Source: an uncultured Prevotella sp.
GTDB lineage: Bacteria; Bacteroidota; Bacteroidia; Bacteroidales; Bacteroidaceae
NCBI GenBank assembly: GCA_905196835.1
Contig: CAJJWN010000063.1
Coordinates: forward strand, 1 to 12,397
DNA: 12,397 nt
Direction of reading: 5' to 3'
Position 1 is the first letter of the stretch; each line of letters begins with the position of its first letter. This document shows positions 6,295-12,397 of this stretch, in pieces. A program made the translations under genes and the position numbers. Under the pieces are notes generated by a model. It saw only the letters and a program-made list of their open reading frames with translations, made no database searches and was not told the origin of the DNA.

Positions 6295-7617
6295 TTATTT
6301 ATTGTTGAACAACGTGTCACTAAGGCATTGTAAAGCGCGCTTCTTGTCACTCTCACGGACAAGGAACGATATGTTGTAGTTGCTACCACCGTAAGATATC
6401 ATCCTTACAGGGATGTTCTTCATGGCGTCCGTTGCCAACGTCTCAAAGCCAACATTGCTCCAGTCCAAGTCTCCGACGACGCAGATGATGCACATGTCAC
6501 GGTCAACGGTCACCGTGCCATACTTCTTCAGTTCCGCAACGATGTCGCCAAGGTGGGCGTCGTTGTCGATGCTCATTGAAACACCTACTTCGCTCGTCGC
6601 AATCATGTCGATGGGAGTCTGGTAACTCTCGAATATCTCGAATACCTTACGCAAAAAGCCCGTAGCCAGAAGCATACGGCTGCTCTTTATCTTGATGGCC
6701 GTGATGTTGTCCTTTGCCGCCACAGCTTTTATCTTGCCAGGCACAATCTCGTTGTTGATAATCGTTCCAGGAGCCGTCGGGTCCATGGTGTTGAGCAGAC
6801 GCACAGGAATACCGGCGAACTTGGCAGGCTGCACGCAAGTGGGATGCAATATCTTGGCGCCGAAATAAGCAAGCTCGGCAGCCTCCTCAAAATTCAGCTG
6901 GCGGACAGCCTCCGTCTTGTCAACCACACGTGGGTCATTGTTGTGCATACCGTCAATGTCCGTCCATATCTGTATCTCCGCGGCATTTACGGCCGCGCCG
7001 ACAAGCGACGCCGTATAGTCGCTGCCACCACGCTGCAAATTGTCTATCTCGCCATAGGCGTTACGGCAGATGAAGCCCTGCGTAATGTAAACCTGCTTCC
7101 CTGGTACATGTTCAAGAATACCTGCCAGTTTTTCCTTGATGTATGCGGAGTCCGGCTCGGCGTTCTTGTCTGTACGCATATAGTCAAGAGCCGACAGCAA
7201 CGCCGCCTCCACACCACATTCCAGAAGATAGTTCGTCATCATGTTTGTGCTCATAATCTCTCCCTGAGCCACAATGCTTTTCTCCTCAAAACTGGTGAAG
7301 AGGTCTTTCGTAAAAGAGCGCAGGTAGTCGAATTCGCCACGAAGGAAGTCACGCGTCTTGTTCTTCCACTCCTCCGTAGAATATAATTCATCGACATGAC
7401 GCATGTATGTCTTTTCCAAGCGGTTGATTACATCGTTAGCCCCCTCGGGATTTTTCTTATACAGATAATCGGATATCTCAATCAACGAATTTGTCGTACC
7501 AGACATGGCAGAAAGCACAACCAATACCGGCTCTCCGCCATTTGTTATCAATGAGGCAACGCTCTTCATGCGTTCAGGAGAACCTACTGAAGTGCCTCCA
7601 AATTTCATTACCTTCAT
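6295..7617 (-). CDS. lysC: aspartate kinase (lysine-pathway, ACT-regulated)
   Basis: The enzyme phosphorylates L-aspartate to 4-aspartyl phosphate, which opens the lysine, threonine and methionine branch. The 440-residue length fits a monofunctional aspartokinase with no homoserine dehydrogenase domain. The amino-acid kinase domain carries KFGGTSVGS at 5-13, RGGSDYTA at 196-203, WTDIDG at 218-223 and DPR at 228-230. Two ACT regions follow: TGFLRKVFEIF with SEVGVSM (about 316-380) and GGSNYNISFLV (410-420), resembling the lysine-sensitive E. coli LysC layout. Feedback inhibition by lysine is inferred from this and from the lysA neighbour; it is not proven by sequence. The ATG at 7617 gives the canonical MKVMKFGG start. 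The 39-base gap after ftsE is AT-rich with no clear promoter. Confidence 0.97.
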   Translation of the reverse strand: MKVMKFGGTSVGSPERMKSVASLITNGGEPVLVVLSAMSGTTNSLIEISDYLYKKNPEGANDVINRLEKTYMRHVDELYSTEEWKNKTRDFLRGEFDYLRSFTKDLFTSFEEKSIVAQGEIMSTNMMTNYLLECGVEAALLSALDYMRTDKNAEPDSAYIKEKLAGILEHVPGKQVYITQGFICRNAYGEIDNLQRGGSDYTASLVGAAVNAAEIQIWTDIDGMHNNDPRVVDKTEAVRQLNFEEAAELAYFGAKILHPTCVQPAKFAGIPVRLLNTMDPTAPGTIINNEIVPGKIKAVAAKDNITAIKIKSSRMLLATGFLRKVFEIFESYQTPIDMIATSEVGVSMSIDNDAHLGDIVAELKKYGTVTVDRDMCIICVVGDLDWSNVGFETLATDAMKNIPVRMISYGGSNYNISFLVRESDKKRALQCLSDTLFNNK

Positions 7618-7656
7618 AACTGTTATAATATTGTTTATATCTACTTTTCTGAAAAA

Positions 7657-8358
7657 TCAGTCTTCACTCTGCAAGCTTATCTTATTATATGCACTCGTTA
7701 CATCGCTTATCGCCCCGTCTTTACACTGGTACACAATGCCCGGATATTTATCAAGCATAGGCAGATTGTGTGTTGACATCACCACGGCCGTACCTGTGAG
7801 GCTTATCTGCTTCAACAAGCTTACTATATTGTCGGCTGTCTCAGGGTCAAGGTTGCCTGTCGGCTCGTCAGCGATTATGATTTTAGGTTTGTTCAATATT
7901 GCCCGCGCTATGGCGATACGCTGCTGCTCGCCTCCTGACAACTCATAAGGCATCTTCAGCTTCTTCTCCGCCATGCCTACGGCCTCAAGCACCTCGTCTA
8001 TACGGTCATTTATATCTTTCTTATCCCTCCATCCGGTTGCACGCAACACGAACTGCAAGTTTTTATAAACATTACGGTCATGCAGCAGCTGGAAATCCTG
8101 GAAGATTATGCCAAGTTCCTTACGCAAAGCAGGTACTTCCTTGCGCTTTATTTTCAGCATGTTGCGCCCCAACACAACGGCTTCATCACCATCGTGTATG
8201 TCAAGCTCGCAATATATGGTCTTCAACAAGCTGCTCTTGCCGGAGCCGACATGGCCTATTATATAGATAAACTCCCCTTCGTCTACATGGAAATTCACCC
8301 CTTCCAGCACACAAACGTCGTCCTGGTAAATGCCTACATTCTTATATTCTATAAACAT
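7657..8358 (-). CDS. ftsE: FtsE-type ABC ATPase, cell division
   Basis: The 233-residue protein is a stand-alone ABC ATP-binding subunit. With the membrane protein FtsX, FtsE controls peptidoglycan hydrolases at the division site. All ATPase motifs are present: Walker A GHVGSGKS at 35-42, Q-loop Gln87 in FQDFQLL, signature LSGGEQQR at 140-147, Walker B IIIADEP at 160-166, a D-loop NLD and switch His197. The opening pattern of a short strand, GVNFHVDEGEF and then GHxGSGKSSLL fits FtsE better than the related LolD or MacB families, although those cannot be excluded by eye. No FtsX gene is in the window. The gene lies 23 bases after hisIE and 39 bases before lysC on the same strand, so it probably shares their transcript. 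Confidence 0.85.
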   Translation of the reverse strand: MFIEYKNVGIYQDDVCVLEGVNFHVDEGEFIYIIGHVGSGKSSLLKTIYCELDIHDGDEAVVLGRNMLKIKRKEVPALRKELGIIFQDFQLLHDRNVYKNLQFVLRATGWRDKKDINDRIDEVLEAVGMAEKKLKMPYELSGGEQQRIAIARAILNKPKIIIADEPTGNLDPETADNIVSLLKQISLTGTAVVMSTHNLPMLDKYPGIVYQCKDGAISDVTSAYNKISLQSED

Positions 8359-8381
8359 AACACCTGATGTAATTCCAGTTT

Positions 8382-8996
8382 TTAATGTTTATGCCAGCCC
8401 GGTTCATGACGGCAACGCAACTCATCTGCTACACGTTCGATACGTATGCCCTTCTCGGTAAGCAGTACAATGAGGTGGTAAAACATGTCTGAAGCCTCAT
8501 ATATCAAGCGTTCGTCGCTGCCGTTTACAGCCTCTATCACCGCTTCAAGCGCTTCCTCTCCAACTTTTTGGGCCATCCTGTTTATACCATCCTTGAACAG
8601 GCTCGTGGTGTATGAACCTTCAGGCATTTCTTCATGGCGTTTCTCGATAAAATCCTGTAGCCTCGAAAGAAAAGCCAAAGGATTGCCAACATTATCTTCT
8701 CCCCAGCAGGTGTCTGTCCCGGTATGGCAAACAGGACCGTCGGGCACGACCTCAATCAGCAACGTATCATTGTCACAATCCGACTTTACGCTGACAACAT
8801 TAAGATAATTCCCCGAAGTCTCCCCCTTCGTCCAAAGACGTTTCTTGCTTCTGCTGTAGAACGTTACCTTACTGGTTGCAAGGGTCTTATTATAAGCCTC
8901 TTCATTCATAAAACCAAGCATCAAGACCTTCTGAGTCCTGACATCCTGTATTATGGCAGGCACAAGCCCGTTCATTTTTCCAAAATCTATTTCCAT
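8382..8996 (-). CDS. hisIE: bifunctional phosphoribosyl-AMP cyclohydrolase / phosphoribosyl-ATP pyrophosphatase
   Basis: This fused enzyme performs the second and third steps of histidine synthesis: pyrophosphate removal from phosphoribosyl-ATP and ring opening of phosphoribosyl-AMP. The N-terminal HisI domain (about 1-105) has SDCDND at 72-77 and the zinc and magnesium cysteines C90 and C97 in CHTGTDTCW. The C-terminal HisE domain (about 110-204) is helical with KVGEEALEAVIEA at 144-156 and EASDMFYHLIVLL at 167-179. The 204-residue length is normal for the fusion, and both halves appear intact. The gap to hisF is 15 bases, so cotranscription is very likely. The gene ends in a basic WHKH tail. 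Confidence 0.97.
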   Translation of the reverse strand: MEIDFGKMNGLVPAIIQDVRTQKVLMLGFMNEEAYNKTLATSKVTFYSRSKKRLWTKGETSGNYLNVVSVKSDCDNDTLLIEVVPDGPVCHTGTDTCWGEDNVGNPLAFLSRLQDFIEKRHEEMPEGSYTTSLFKDGINRMAQKVGEEALEAVIEAVNGSDERLIYEASDMFYHLIVLLTEKGIRIERVADELRCRHEPGWHKH

Positions 8997-9011
8997 CTTA
9001 TATTAATTCGT

Positions 9012-9773
9012 TCACAACCTTACATTTATACCCTCATCATGCAGATAGTTTTTCAACCCGGATATGCTTATCTCTCCAAAGTGGAAAACACTCGCAGCCA
9101 AAGCGGCGTCAGCCTTTCCTGTCGTAAAAGCATCACGGAAATGCTCCATCTTACCTGCTCCACCACTGGCTATGACCGGTATGCCTAATTCGTCAGCCAA
9201 GCGAGCAAGAGCTTCATTGGCATAACCAGTTTTAACGCCGTCATGATTCATACTTGTAAACAGTATCTCACCGGCTCCACGCGTCTCGGCTTCCTTAGCC
9301 CAGCCAAACAGGTCGCGGTCCGTCGGCACACGGCCTCCATTAAGATAGCACGTCCATTTACCTTTATCATACTTAGCATCAATGGCACAAACACATACCT
9401 GTGAACCAAACCTACAAGCTATTTCATCTATCAGTTCCGGATTGCGTAAAGCAGCACTGTTTACGCTTATCTTGTCGGCACCGGCACTAAGCAGACGTTC
9501 AACGTCATCAATATCATTAATGCCACCACCTACGGTAAATGGTATGTTTATCTCACATGCCACACTCGTAACGACATCAGTAAATGTCTTCCGTCCGTCG
9601 CTGCTTGCCGTAATGTCGAGATACACAAGTTCATCGGCACCTGCATCACTATAAGCCTTGCCTAAATCCACGGGATTGCCCACACTCCGCAAGTTTACGA
9701 AGTTCGTCCCCTTTACTGTCTGTCCGTCCTTAACGTCAAGACAAGGTATTATCCTCTTAGCCAATCCCTTCAT
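9012..9773 (-). CDS. hisF: imidazole glycerol phosphate synthase, cyclase subunit
   Basis: HisF is a TIM-barrel cyclase that uses ammonia from HisH to convert PRFAR to imidazole glycerol phosphate and AICAR. The AICAR is returned to purine synthesis. I choose the ATG at 9771-9773, which gives 253 residues starting [14 protein letters not shown]; an in-frame extension to 9857 would overlap hisA and adds sequence atypical of the family. The catalytic acids are Asp13 in CLDVKDG and Asp132 in [10 protein letters not shown]. Phosphate-binding segments TVGGGI (80-85) and ASGGAG (202-207) are visible. The partner hisH lies two genes upstream. The 46-base gap after hisA has no recognisable promoter. 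Confidence 0.97.
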   Translation of the reverse strand: MKGLAKRIIPCLDVKDGQTVKGTNFVNLRSVGNPVDLGKAYSDAGADELVYLDITASSDGRKTFTDVVTSVACEINIPFTVGGGINDIDDVERLLSAGADKISVNSAALRNPELIDEIACRFGSQVCVCAIDAKYDKGKWTCYLNGGRVPTDRDLFGWAKEAETRGAGEILFTSMNHDGVKTGYANEALARLADELGIPVIASGGAGKMEHFRDAFTTGKADAALAASVFHFGEISISGLKNYLHDEGINVRL

Positions 9774-9819
9774 AATAGGAATTTTACAAAAACATAAAAA
9801 CCATACACTATCTTCGGCT

Positions 9820-10563
9820 TCACAATTTGCGACGTTGCAGCCCGGCCAATTCCTCAACCAGAGCTTCCAAGTCTATCTTGCCTTCATAAAAGGCCTTGCC
9901 GAATATTACCGAAGGTACACCCGTTTGTTCAAGACGCCTAATGTCATCAACGCACGACACACCTCCGCTTGCAATCAAATTTATTTCGGGGAATGCGGCC
10001 AATATCCGCTCGTAAAGGGCAAAAGCCGGTCCTTCAAGCATCCCGTCCTTGGATATGTCTGTACAAAGAACATTCCTTACACCTTTTGATACATAATAGT
10101 CAAGAAAGCTGATAACGTCTTCTGCCGTGTCGTCACGCCATCCGTTTATACTTATCTTACCGTCACGCACATCTGCACCGAGGATTATCCGCTCCGCACC
10201 GAATTTGTCAAGCCACTTCACAAACAGCTCTTTTTGCGTAACAGCTATGGAGCCAACCGTAACCATGGACGCGCCACTGGCAAAAACTTTTTCAATATCA
10301 TCATCGCTCTTCACTCCACCGCCGAAATCCACAACAAGGCGCGTGCGGTTTGTTATGCTCTTAAGGGCATCAAGATTGACAACATGTTTCGACTTGGCTC
10401 CATCAAGGTCTACAACATGCAAACGACTGACACCTGCCTGCTCAAACCTTTCGGCCATATCTGCAGGCGAATTGCCATAAACCGTCTTTGTGCCATAATC
10501 GCCCTTCGTCAATCTTACGCACTTTCCGTCTATTATATCTATCGCCGGTATCAGCTCTATCAT
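9820..10563 (-). CDS. hisA: phosphoribosyl-formimino AICAR-phosphate isomerase
   Basis: HisA isomerises ProFAR to PRFAR, the substrate of HisHF, on a TIM barrel homologous to HisF. I take the ATG at 10561-10563, giving 247 residues beginning [18 protein letters not shown]; ten further in-frame residues upstream are unlike the family. Asp9 in AIDI and Asp131 in ADVRDG are the paired catalytic acids, with DFGGGVK at 79-85, TDISKDG at 168-174 and ASGGVS at 198-203 for phosphate binding. The conserved arginine-containing GDYG region and the Trp of NGW (140-142) are both present. TrpF/PriA-type dual function is unlikely, as the protein looks like an ordinary HisA. The gene follows hisH after 90 bases, the longest gap within the his cluster. 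Confidence 0.97.
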   Translation of the reverse strand: MIELIPAIDIIDGKCVRLTKGDYGTKTVYGNSPADMAERFEQAGVSRLHVVDLDGAKSKHVVNLDALKSITNRTRLVVDFGGGVKSDDDIEKVFASGASMVTVGSIAVTQKELFVKWLDKFGAERIILGADVRDGKISINGWRDDTAEDVISFLDYYVSKGVRNVLCTDISKDGMLEGPAFALYERILAAFPEINLIASGGVSCVDDIRRLEQTGVPSVIFGKAFYEGKIDLEALVEELAGLQRRKL

Positions 10564-10653
10564 AGTCTTATGTTTTTTAACAACAATCCTCAAGCGTCAG
10601 TCAAGCCGTTCGTTGCCTTGACATCATATCATCGGCTGATTGTAAACTTGCCG

Positions 10654-11244
10654 TCATATTTCAAGGAAATTACGCATTATAACCTCACCTACTCTACCGC
10701 TTTTTTCAGGATGAAATTGGGTGGCATAGAAATTGTCTTTGTGCATTGCTGCGCTATATGGCTGTATGTAATCAGAATTCGCCACGGTAAAATCACAAAC
10801 AGGAACATAATAACTATGGATGAAATATACATATTCCCCGTCAGAAACACCTTTAAACAATGGAGACTCCAATCCATATAACGAGTTCCACCCCATTGCC
10901 GGAACCTTGTCCTCATGGCATGAAGGCTGAAACCGCCGTACATCCACATCAAAAACGCCGAGACAGTCTGTATTGCCTTCTTCAGAATGCCTGCAAAGCA
11001 GCTGTTGTCCTATACAAATGCCTAAAACGGGCTGGCGGAGTCCTTTAATGACAACATCAAGCCCGTACCGGCGCAAATAGTCCATTGCGCTTGCCGCTTC
11101 ACCCTGACCGGGGAACACAACCTTGTCGGCAGACTTGATATCTTCAACATTGTCTGTCAACAGAGGCTCCACTCCCAACCTACGCAAAGCGTTGACAACG
11201 CTGTACACATTGCCCGCATTATATTTGACAACTGCTACATTCAT
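10654..11244 (-). CDS. hisH: imidazole glycerol phosphate synthase, glutaminase subunit
   Basis: HisH hydrolyses glutamine and channels ammonia to HisF. The 196-residue class I glutamine amidotransferase contains the nucleophile Cys77 in GICIGQQLL, and His178 and Glu180 in QFHPEKS complete the triad. FPGQGEA (44-50) provides the oxyanion-strand region, and IHSYY at 142-146 is also typical of HisH. The usual Leu-Gly-Met after the nucleophile is Ile-Gly-Gln here, a conservative difference. Length and both ends are normal. It lies 17 bases after purU and in the same orientation as hisA, hisF and hisIE, so all probably share a transcript beginning upstream of purU. Confidence 0.97.
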   Translation of the reverse strand: MNVAVVKYNAGNVYSVVNALRRLGVEPLLTDNVEDIKSADKVVFPGQGEAASAMDYLRRYGLDVVIKGLRQPVLGICIGQQLLCRHSEEGNTDCLGVFDVDVRRFQPSCHEDKVPAMGWNSLYGLESPLFKGVSDGEYVYFIHSYYVPVCDFTVANSDYIQPYSAAMHKDNFYATQFHPEKSGRVGEVIMRNFLEI

Positions 11245-11261
11245 AATTACAAATACAGCCG

Positions 11262-12125
11262 TTAACTGAATATTATCGTCTTGTTGTTATATGTCAGTAT
11301 CTTACGTTCGATATGCTTTGTCACCGCACGGCTCAACACTATTTTCTCCAAGTCGCGCCCTTTCAGCACAAGGCTTTCCGGGGTGTCCTTGTGTGTAATG
11401 CGCACTACGTCTTGTTCTATTATCGGTCCGGCGTCCAGCTCCATTGTCACGTAATGGCTCGTCGCACCAATTATCTTAACACCCCTCTCCCATGCCTGAT
11501 GATAAGGCTTCGCGCCGATAAAAGCCGGAAGGAACGAGTGGTGTATGTTTATTATATGGTGGGGATATTCACTTATCAGCTTCTCGCTTACAATCTGCAT
11601 ATAGCGTGCAAGCACGATAAACGTCACCTTCTCTTTCTTAAGCAGCTCCATTTCCGCCTGTTCCACCTCAGCCTTGTTGGAATGGTCCTTATTTATAGAC
11701 CATACATGATAAGGAATGCCAAACTGCTCGGCTACGTAGCGCAAATCCTCATGGTTACTAATGATACAAGGTATTTCGACATTCCATTCACCGGCCTTGT
11801 AACGCGCCAACAAGTCGTACAGGCAATGGCTCATCTTGCTCACAAATATGGCCATGCGCGGCTTGACATCGCTGAAATGCAGACTGAACGTCATGTCATA
11901 TCTTTGGGCATACAACGTTTGGATATAGTCCTTTAGCTTTTCCCTTGGTATTGTGAAATTGCCGAGTTCCCACTCCAACCTCATGAAAAACATGCCGTCC
12001 AGGCTGTCTACATATTGGTCAAGATATACAATGTTACCGTTATTGTCGGTTATAAACTTTGTTATCTCTGTTATAATGCCCTGCTTGTCCGGGCAATGAA
12101 GCAACAATATTGCAGTTGGTCTCAT
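11262..12125 (-). CDS. purU: formyltetrahydrofolate deformylase
   Basis: PurU hydrolyses 10-formyl-tetrahydrofolate to tetrahydrofolate and formate. In E. coli this balances one-carbon pools and supplies formate to PurT. The 287-residue protein has an N-terminal ACT domain (about 5-85; LHCPDKQGIITEIT at 9-22) and a C-terminal formyltransferase-like domain. The catalytic segment NIHHSFLPAF lies at 193-202 (Asn193, His195), and the conserved LDAGPII at 230-236 supplies the active-site Asp231. The ACT domain distinguishes it from PurN. The ATG at 12125 has a weak AAGG about eight bases upstream and is preceded by a good Bacteroidetes-type promoter, making this the probable first gene of the cluster. 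Its grouping with his genes is logical because HisHF produces the purine intermediate AICAR, but this link is inference. Confidence 0.96.
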   Translation of the reverse strand: MRPTAILLLHCPDKQGIITEITKFITDNNGNIVYLDQYVDSLDGMFFMRLEWELGNFTIPREKLKDYIQTLYAQRYDMTFSLHFSDVKPRMAIFVSKMSHCLYDLLARYKAGEWNVEIPCIISNHEDLRYVAEQFGIPYHVWSINKDHSNKAEVEQAEMELLKKEKVTFIVLARYMQIVSEKLISEYPHHIINIHHSFLPAFIGAKPYHQAWERGVKIIGATSHYVTMELDAGPIIEQDVVRITHKDTPESLVLKGRDLEKIVLSRAVTKHIERKILTYNNKTIIFS

Positions 12126-12167
12126 TTACCTTGGATGATAGTTACACCTTATTAATATTTCCATTTG

Positions 12168-12198
12168 CAAAATTACGAAATAAGTTCGGATTAACAAC
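12168..12198 (-). promoter_or_regulatory. Bacteroidetes-type promoter upstream of purU
   Basis: On the minus strand TAATTTTG (12168-12175) matches the -7 consensus TAnnTTTG exactly. A GTTG (12195-12198), one base from the TTTG -33 consensus, lies 19 bases further upstream, which is the usual spacing. Transcription would start near 12161-12165, leaving a leader of about 35-40 bases before the purU ATG. I found no equally good match in the shorter gaps downstream. Confidence 0.65.
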
Positions 12199-12328
12199 AA
12201 TCTTTTACCAATTATTTTATTTAGGCATACAAAGTGAAACAAAAACAAGGTTTATTTTTACCTTTAAGGCAGTTGCCGTCCGTCAATCCATACAAATAGT
12301 TAGATTTTATCATTCAAAACGGACGCAT

Positions 12329-12370
12329 AGACAAAAACAAAACAGCCGCAAAAGTATGAACTTTGCGGCT
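12329..12370 (-). terminator. Rho-independent terminator of an off-window minus-strand gene
   Basis: AGCCGCAAAAGT (12344-12355) and ACTTTGCGGCT (12360-12370) form an 11-base-pair stem with one bulged A and an ATGA loop. On the minus strand the stem is followed by TGTTTTGTTTTTGT, a T-rich tail. It therefore most likely ends a gene beyond the right edge and isolates the purU promoter from it. The rest of the 272-base purU upstream gap (12126-12397) is AT-rich except for the terminal G-tract. I see no gene in it. Confidence 0.75.
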
Positions 12371-12393
12371 GGGGGGGTAGGGGGTTGGGGGGG
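12371..12393 (+). repeat. G-tract cluster, possible G-quadruplex
   Basis: Runs of seven, five and seven G are separated by TA and TT and start immediately after the terminator stem. The pattern can in principle supply four runs of three or more G on the plus strand, the minimum for a G-quadruplex. The minus strand is correspondingly C-rich. The window ends four bases later, so the length and accuracy of these homopolymers cannot be judged. Confidence 0.5.
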
Positions 12394-12397
12394 CGGA

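Noticed and set aside
6844..7386. Plus-strand 180-codon frame opposite lysC
   Set aside because: lysC is complete and well conserved on the minus strand. The antisense product has no recognisable motif.
9774..9857. Longer HisF start at 9857
   Set aside because: The extra 28 residues overlap hisA and are not typical of HisF, whose N-terminus matches the Met at 9773.
10600..10622. Small hairpin (GTCAAG/CTTGAC) between hisH and hisA as terminator or attenuator
   Set aside because: Only six base pairs with an 11-base loop and no T-tract. It is too weak to claim.

Overview
The window looks like a piece of a Bacteroidales chromosome, most likely Prevotella-like. The protein families point that way: long class III fructose-1,6-bisphosphatase, fused HisIE, an FtsE-type ATPase, and clustered lysC and lysA. 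The single convincing promoter also has the Bacteroidetes -33/-7 form (TAnnTTTG at -7), and Shine-Dalgarno sequences are weak. No rRNA, tRNA, CRISPR array, transposase or phage gene is visible.

Layout. Every confident gene is on the minus strand, so transcription runs from right to left. A minus-strand terminator from an off-window gene (about 12329-12370) and a promoter (about 12168-12198) precede purU. Then come hisH, hisA, hisF, hisIE, ftsE, lysC and lysA with short gaps of 12 to 90 bases, which suggests one long transcript or a few overlapping ones. Next are two glycosyltransferase genes that overlap by ATGA: a membrane-anchored GT2 and a GT4-like protein without a recognisable C-terminal lobe. 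After a 365-base gap built almost wholly of 7-base repeats comes fbp. At the left edge a perfect plus-strand terminator (189-225) suggests that a gene from outside the window converges on fbp.

Gene roles. hisH and hisF form imidazole-glycerol-phosphate synthase, and hisA and hisIE supply the preceding steps, so the middle of the histidine pathway is complete here; hisG, hisD, hisC and hisB are not present. LysC and LysA are the first and last enzymes of lysine synthesis through diaminopimelate, which also feeds peptidoglycan. PurU releases formate from 10-formyl-tetrahydrofolate. FtsE is the division ATPase. The GT pair probably acts on a surface glycan. Fbp is the gluconeogenic phosphatase.

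Most unusual part. The GT4-fbp gap holds 39 consecutive heptamers TTCATTN without one indel or substitution outside the seventh position; that position is T, G or C and never A. Six inverted heptamers of the same family lie next to the fbp start, so a hairpin with 38 of 42 pairs is possible. Read in the direction of the genes, each unit contains ATGA, which makes a chain of overlapping five-codon ORFs from the GT4 stop codon towards fbp. The array shows nested higher-order duplications, and sampled GC skew changes sign across it. Its function is unknown. Base composition also falls from GC-rich (fbp and GT genes) to near-balanced or AT-rich (lysC to purU).
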